Shown: piece after piece, positions 20,532 through 22,462 of the stretch
How positions within the stretch are numbered: the stretch's first letter is position 1
Layout: every line of letters begins with the position of its first letter
The notes under the pieces: generated by a model
Told to the model about the DNA's origin: nothing
What the model saw: only the letters and a program-made list of their open reading frames with translations
Database searches by the model: none
Translations under genes and position numbers: made by a program
Assembly (NCBI GenBank): GCA_002375995.1
Contig: DFNI01000023.1
Location: 2,012-24,473, forward strand
Source: Acetothermia bacterium UBA3571
GTDB lineage: Bacteria; Bipolaricaulota; Bipolaricaulia; Bipolaricaulales; Bipolaricaulaceae
DNA length: 22,462 nucleotides
Reading direction: 5' to 3'

Positions 20532-22379
20532 ATGGGAAGGAGATGGCCGTTTTTGTGGACGCTGGTTCTTATCTTCGTCGTCCTTTCCGGCTGTTTGCCC
20601 CAAAGCGTCACCGTTCCCAACGCCCCGACGAATCTAGCGGCTTCTGACGGTGTCTTTCCAGATAAGGTGAGGATCACGTGGGATGCGGTAGCTAACACTG
20701 AGGTCTACAAGGTGTATCGTGCGGGCAATGAGGAGGGGCCTTATGAGGAGATAGCTTCCACTTCGGCCACGTTTTACGACGACGGAAGCGTGACCCCCGG
20801 TGTGATTTACTGGTACAAGGTAAAGGCCTGCAACGGCGCAGGTTGCAGCGAGCTTTCTGAACCAGACTCAGGATATGCGCAACCGCCAACCGGGGAGCTT
20901 CCGCCCCCTGCGAACGTAGCAGCTTCCGACGGAGATTATCCCGATAAGATCCGTGTGATATGGGACGCAGTTCCAGGGGCCATGAGATATCAAGTGCTGC
21001 GGGCCTCATCCGCCACGGGGATTTACGCTTTGCGAAGCGTGGTCACCACCAATTCCTTTGACGATTGGAACGTAGTTCCCGGTGACATATATTGGTACAA
21101 GATTCGCGCCTGCAACGACGCGGGTTGTAGCGTGGAATCCTCCGCGGACTCGGGCTATGCCCGGGCTGAGGTACCTCCCCCTCCTTCTGGAGTCTCCGCT
21201 TCCGACGGCACCTATTCCGACCGGGTGCGGGTCACCTGGAACCCCGTGGCCGGGGCGGATTACTACGAAGTCCACCGGGCCGATAGCGAGAGCGGTCCTT
21301 TCGGGAAGATAGCTGAGGTTACTGGGACGAGTTATGAGGACCGGATGGTTGGGCTGAGGGTGCGGTATTGGTACGGTGTAAAAGCGTGCAACGCCAACGG
21401 ATGCAGTGGTCTTTCCGATGTGGACTCAGGATATGCAGATCTCCAAGAAGGTGGCGGGGGCGGCGGTGGAGGAGGTGGTACAGTTCCGGGGATCCCAGCC
21501 TCCATTTCGGCCACCCAAGGGGATTATGAGGGGAAGATCCGAGTAAGCTGGAGTTCGGTAACCGGAGCTGCGGTATACCAGGTCTTCCGCTCCGACACCG
21601 AAGGAGGCCTTTATAGCCAAATCGCAGAGACTGCCTCAACTTCTTACGACGACACCGGTTCAGTGAATCCTTGTAAGAGCTATTGGTATAAAGTACGGGC
21701 ATGCAACGAAAACGGTTGTGGAGACTTTTCCGCTCCAGCGGAAGGTTGGTGTGATACCCGCGTTACCGATGCACCTGCAGATATCCAAGCTACGGATGGA
21801 ACTGAACTCGACGGAGTCCACCTCCAATGGAACAAGGTCGAAGGTGCTGATAAATACGAAATATACCGCTCCACCAGCCCCACTGGGGGATTCACGTGTA
21901 TTTACGGCTGTAAAAGCGGTGAGGTCCAAACCGCTTCACAGTACATCGACACCTCGGCGATCCCTGGGACCACATATTGGTACCGAGTGCGGGGCTGTAG
22001 CGAATACGCGGAGTGTGGTTGTGGAGGCCTTTCGCGGCCGGAATCCGGCTGGCGCTCATGCACCCCTCCGTCCCCGGAGATGAAGAGCGCGACGCTCCAA
22101 GCCGATGGAACGGTATCGGTGGAATGGAACGCCGCAGATATGCCCGGTGACCTTCCTCTGGAATACGAGGTTTCAAAATACGCGCTCTACCGGGCCACTG
22201 CTGAAGACGGTCCATACACATTCGTCATGGAAGTCACCACAACCCAGGCAACCGACGACCCTCCAGATCCCGGGGTCGGAGAGAAAGTCACCTATTACTA
22301 CAAGGTCAAAGCATACTCCACTGTATGTGGTTGGGGGTTACTGTCGGAGAAGGCGGTGAGTGTAACCATCCAGGGTTAG
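20532..22379 (+). CDS. Surface lipoprotein with about six fibronectin type III domains
   Basis: A 615-residue exported lipoprotein. The signal peptide ends in lipobox LSGC with lipidated C21. About six FN3 repeats follow: roughly 30-116, 125-210, 216-302, 320-407, 413-507 and 512-615. Repeats 1-4 share ASDG....KVR..W..V.GA..Y.V.R, GPY..IA, PG..YWYKV.ACN..GC and SGYA. Each of these carries a CNxxGC pair (C100/C105, C194/C199, C286/C291, C391/C396). Repeat 5 has a different Cys set and repeat 6 only one. A run of ten glycines (307-316), encoded by four different Gly codons, separates repeats 1-3 from 4-6. No catalytic domain is visible, so a binding, adhesion or scaffolding role is likely. The gene looks less GC-rich than its neighbours. 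ATG 20532 has GGAGGGGG upstream. A strong terminator follows. Confidence 0.88.
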   Translation: MGRRWPFLWTLVLIFVVLSGCLPQSVTVPNAPTNLAASDGVFPDKVRITWDAVANTEVYKVYRAGNEEGPYEEIASTSATFYDDGSVTPGVIYWYKVKACNGAGCSELSEPDSGYAQPPTGELPPPANVAASDGDYPDKIRVIWDAVPGAMRYQVLRASSATGIYALRSVVTTNSFDDWNVVPGDIYWYKIRACNDAGCSVESSADSGYARAEVPPPPSGVSASDGTYSDRVRVTWNPVAGADYYEVHRADSESGPFGKIAEVTGTSYEDRMVGLRVRYWYGVKACNANGCSGLSDVDSGYADLQEGGGGGGGGGGTVPGIPASISATQGDYEGKIRVSWSSVTGAAVYQVFRSDTEGGLYSQIAETASTSYDDTGSVNPCKSYWYKVRACNENGCGDFSAPAEGWCDTRVTDAPADIQATDGTELDGVHLQWNKVEGADKYEIYRSTSPTGGFTCIYGCKSGEVQTASQYIDTSAIPGTTYWYRVRGCSEYAECGCGGLSRPESGWRSCTPPSPEMKSATLQADGTVSVEWNAADMPGDLPLEYEVSKYALYRATAEDGPYTFVMEVTTTQATDDPPDPGVGEKVTYYYKVKAYSTVCGWGLLSEKAVSVTIQG

Positions 22380-22391
22380 GTTGCGATGTGA

Positions 22392-22436
22392 AAAAAAGGG
22401 GATCGGGCCTTCTGGCCCGACCCCCTTTATTTTTTC
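22392..22436. terminator. Strong bidirectional intrinsic terminator after the FN3 gene
   Basis: GGGGATCGGGCC pairs with GGCCCGACCCC around a TTCT loop, with one mismatch region. The A-tract AAAAAAA lies on the left and T-rich TTTATTTTTTC on the right. It can end both the FN3 transcript and the facing minus-strand gene. Confidence 0.9.
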
Positions 22437-22437
22437 T

Positions 22438-22462
22438 TCAGCGCTTGATGTACACGAAGCCC
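22438..22462 (-). CDS. Possible C-terminal end of a further minus-strand gene
   Basis: Read on the minus strand, the last bases give GFVYIKR followed by TGA (22440-22438), directly before the bidirectional terminator. Position and reading suggest the end of a convergent gene that lies mostly outside the window. Seven codons cannot be identified. Confidence 0.4.

Noticed and set aside
20334..20603. Longer start of the ABC-2 ATPase at 20603
   Set aside because: The extra 90 codons cross two promoters and the start of the FN3 gene, and look unrelated to ABC ATPases.

Overview
This is a GC-rich (about 60-65 % by eye, not computed) bacterial chromosome segment of tightly packed housekeeping genes. 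I see no phage, plasmid, CRISPR or tRNA. The organism looks like a deep-branching, probably thermophilic, double-membraned bacterium. The clues are a type-2 (archaeal/eukaryotic-like) isoleucyl-tRNA synthetase, a DRG/Obg-like TGS GTPase, a small SLH-coiled-coil-membrane-anchor protein like Thermotoga Omp-alpha, a binding protein with a plain cleavable signal peptide, and a fibronectin-III lipoprotein. Bipolaricaulota (OP1) or a Thermotogota-like lineage is a guess.

Layout. 1-2486 (+): the 3' end of proC, then uvrB. 2488-3033 (-): SLH/coiled-coil envelope protein. 3178-6198 (+): TGS GTPase, U32-like protein, P1 (DmpA-type) peptidase. 6190-9381 (-): CCA tRNA nucleotidyltransferase and a two-module ABC permease. 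9382-9687: 306-bp intergenic region with a bidirectional terminator, the ileS promoter and a 14-codon leader ORF. 9688-14669 (+): ileS, birA, purA, with a 7-bp-periodic inverted repeat across the ileS/birA junction. 14690-17572 (+): promoter, 27-codon aromatic leader ORF, attenuator and a three-gene TrpXYZ-like ABC importer. 17608-17911 (+): small coiled-coil gene with an apparent frameshift. 17918-20333 (-): ABC-2 exporter ATPase, ABC-2 permease and a NUDIX hydrolase, overlapping end to end. 20532-22379 (+): FN3-repeat lipoprotein, then a strong terminator and the tail of a further minus-strand gene.

The main discovery is regulatory. Two unannotated leader ORFs sit exactly where ribosome-mediated attenuation would need them. 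Upstream of the TrpXYZ-like importer, a 27-codon ORF ends in YFGWYFYFV and a stop. It is followed at once by a hairpin, a competing antiterminator pairing and a classical intrinsic terminator. Upstream of ileS, a 14-codon ORF (MFWPIRGPLIILPR) with its own Shine-Dalgarno carries three Ile codons, and a hairpin overlaps its stop codon. The aromatic leader also predicts the importer's substrate: aromatic amino acids.

A second pattern is promoter geometry. Several genes (uvrB, the TGS GTPase, the ABC-2 ATPase and the aromatic leader ORF) have a -10 box only 9-10 nt before the ATG, which predicts leaderless or near-leaderless mRNAs. Genes inside operons use strong AAGGAGG sites or stop/start overlaps.
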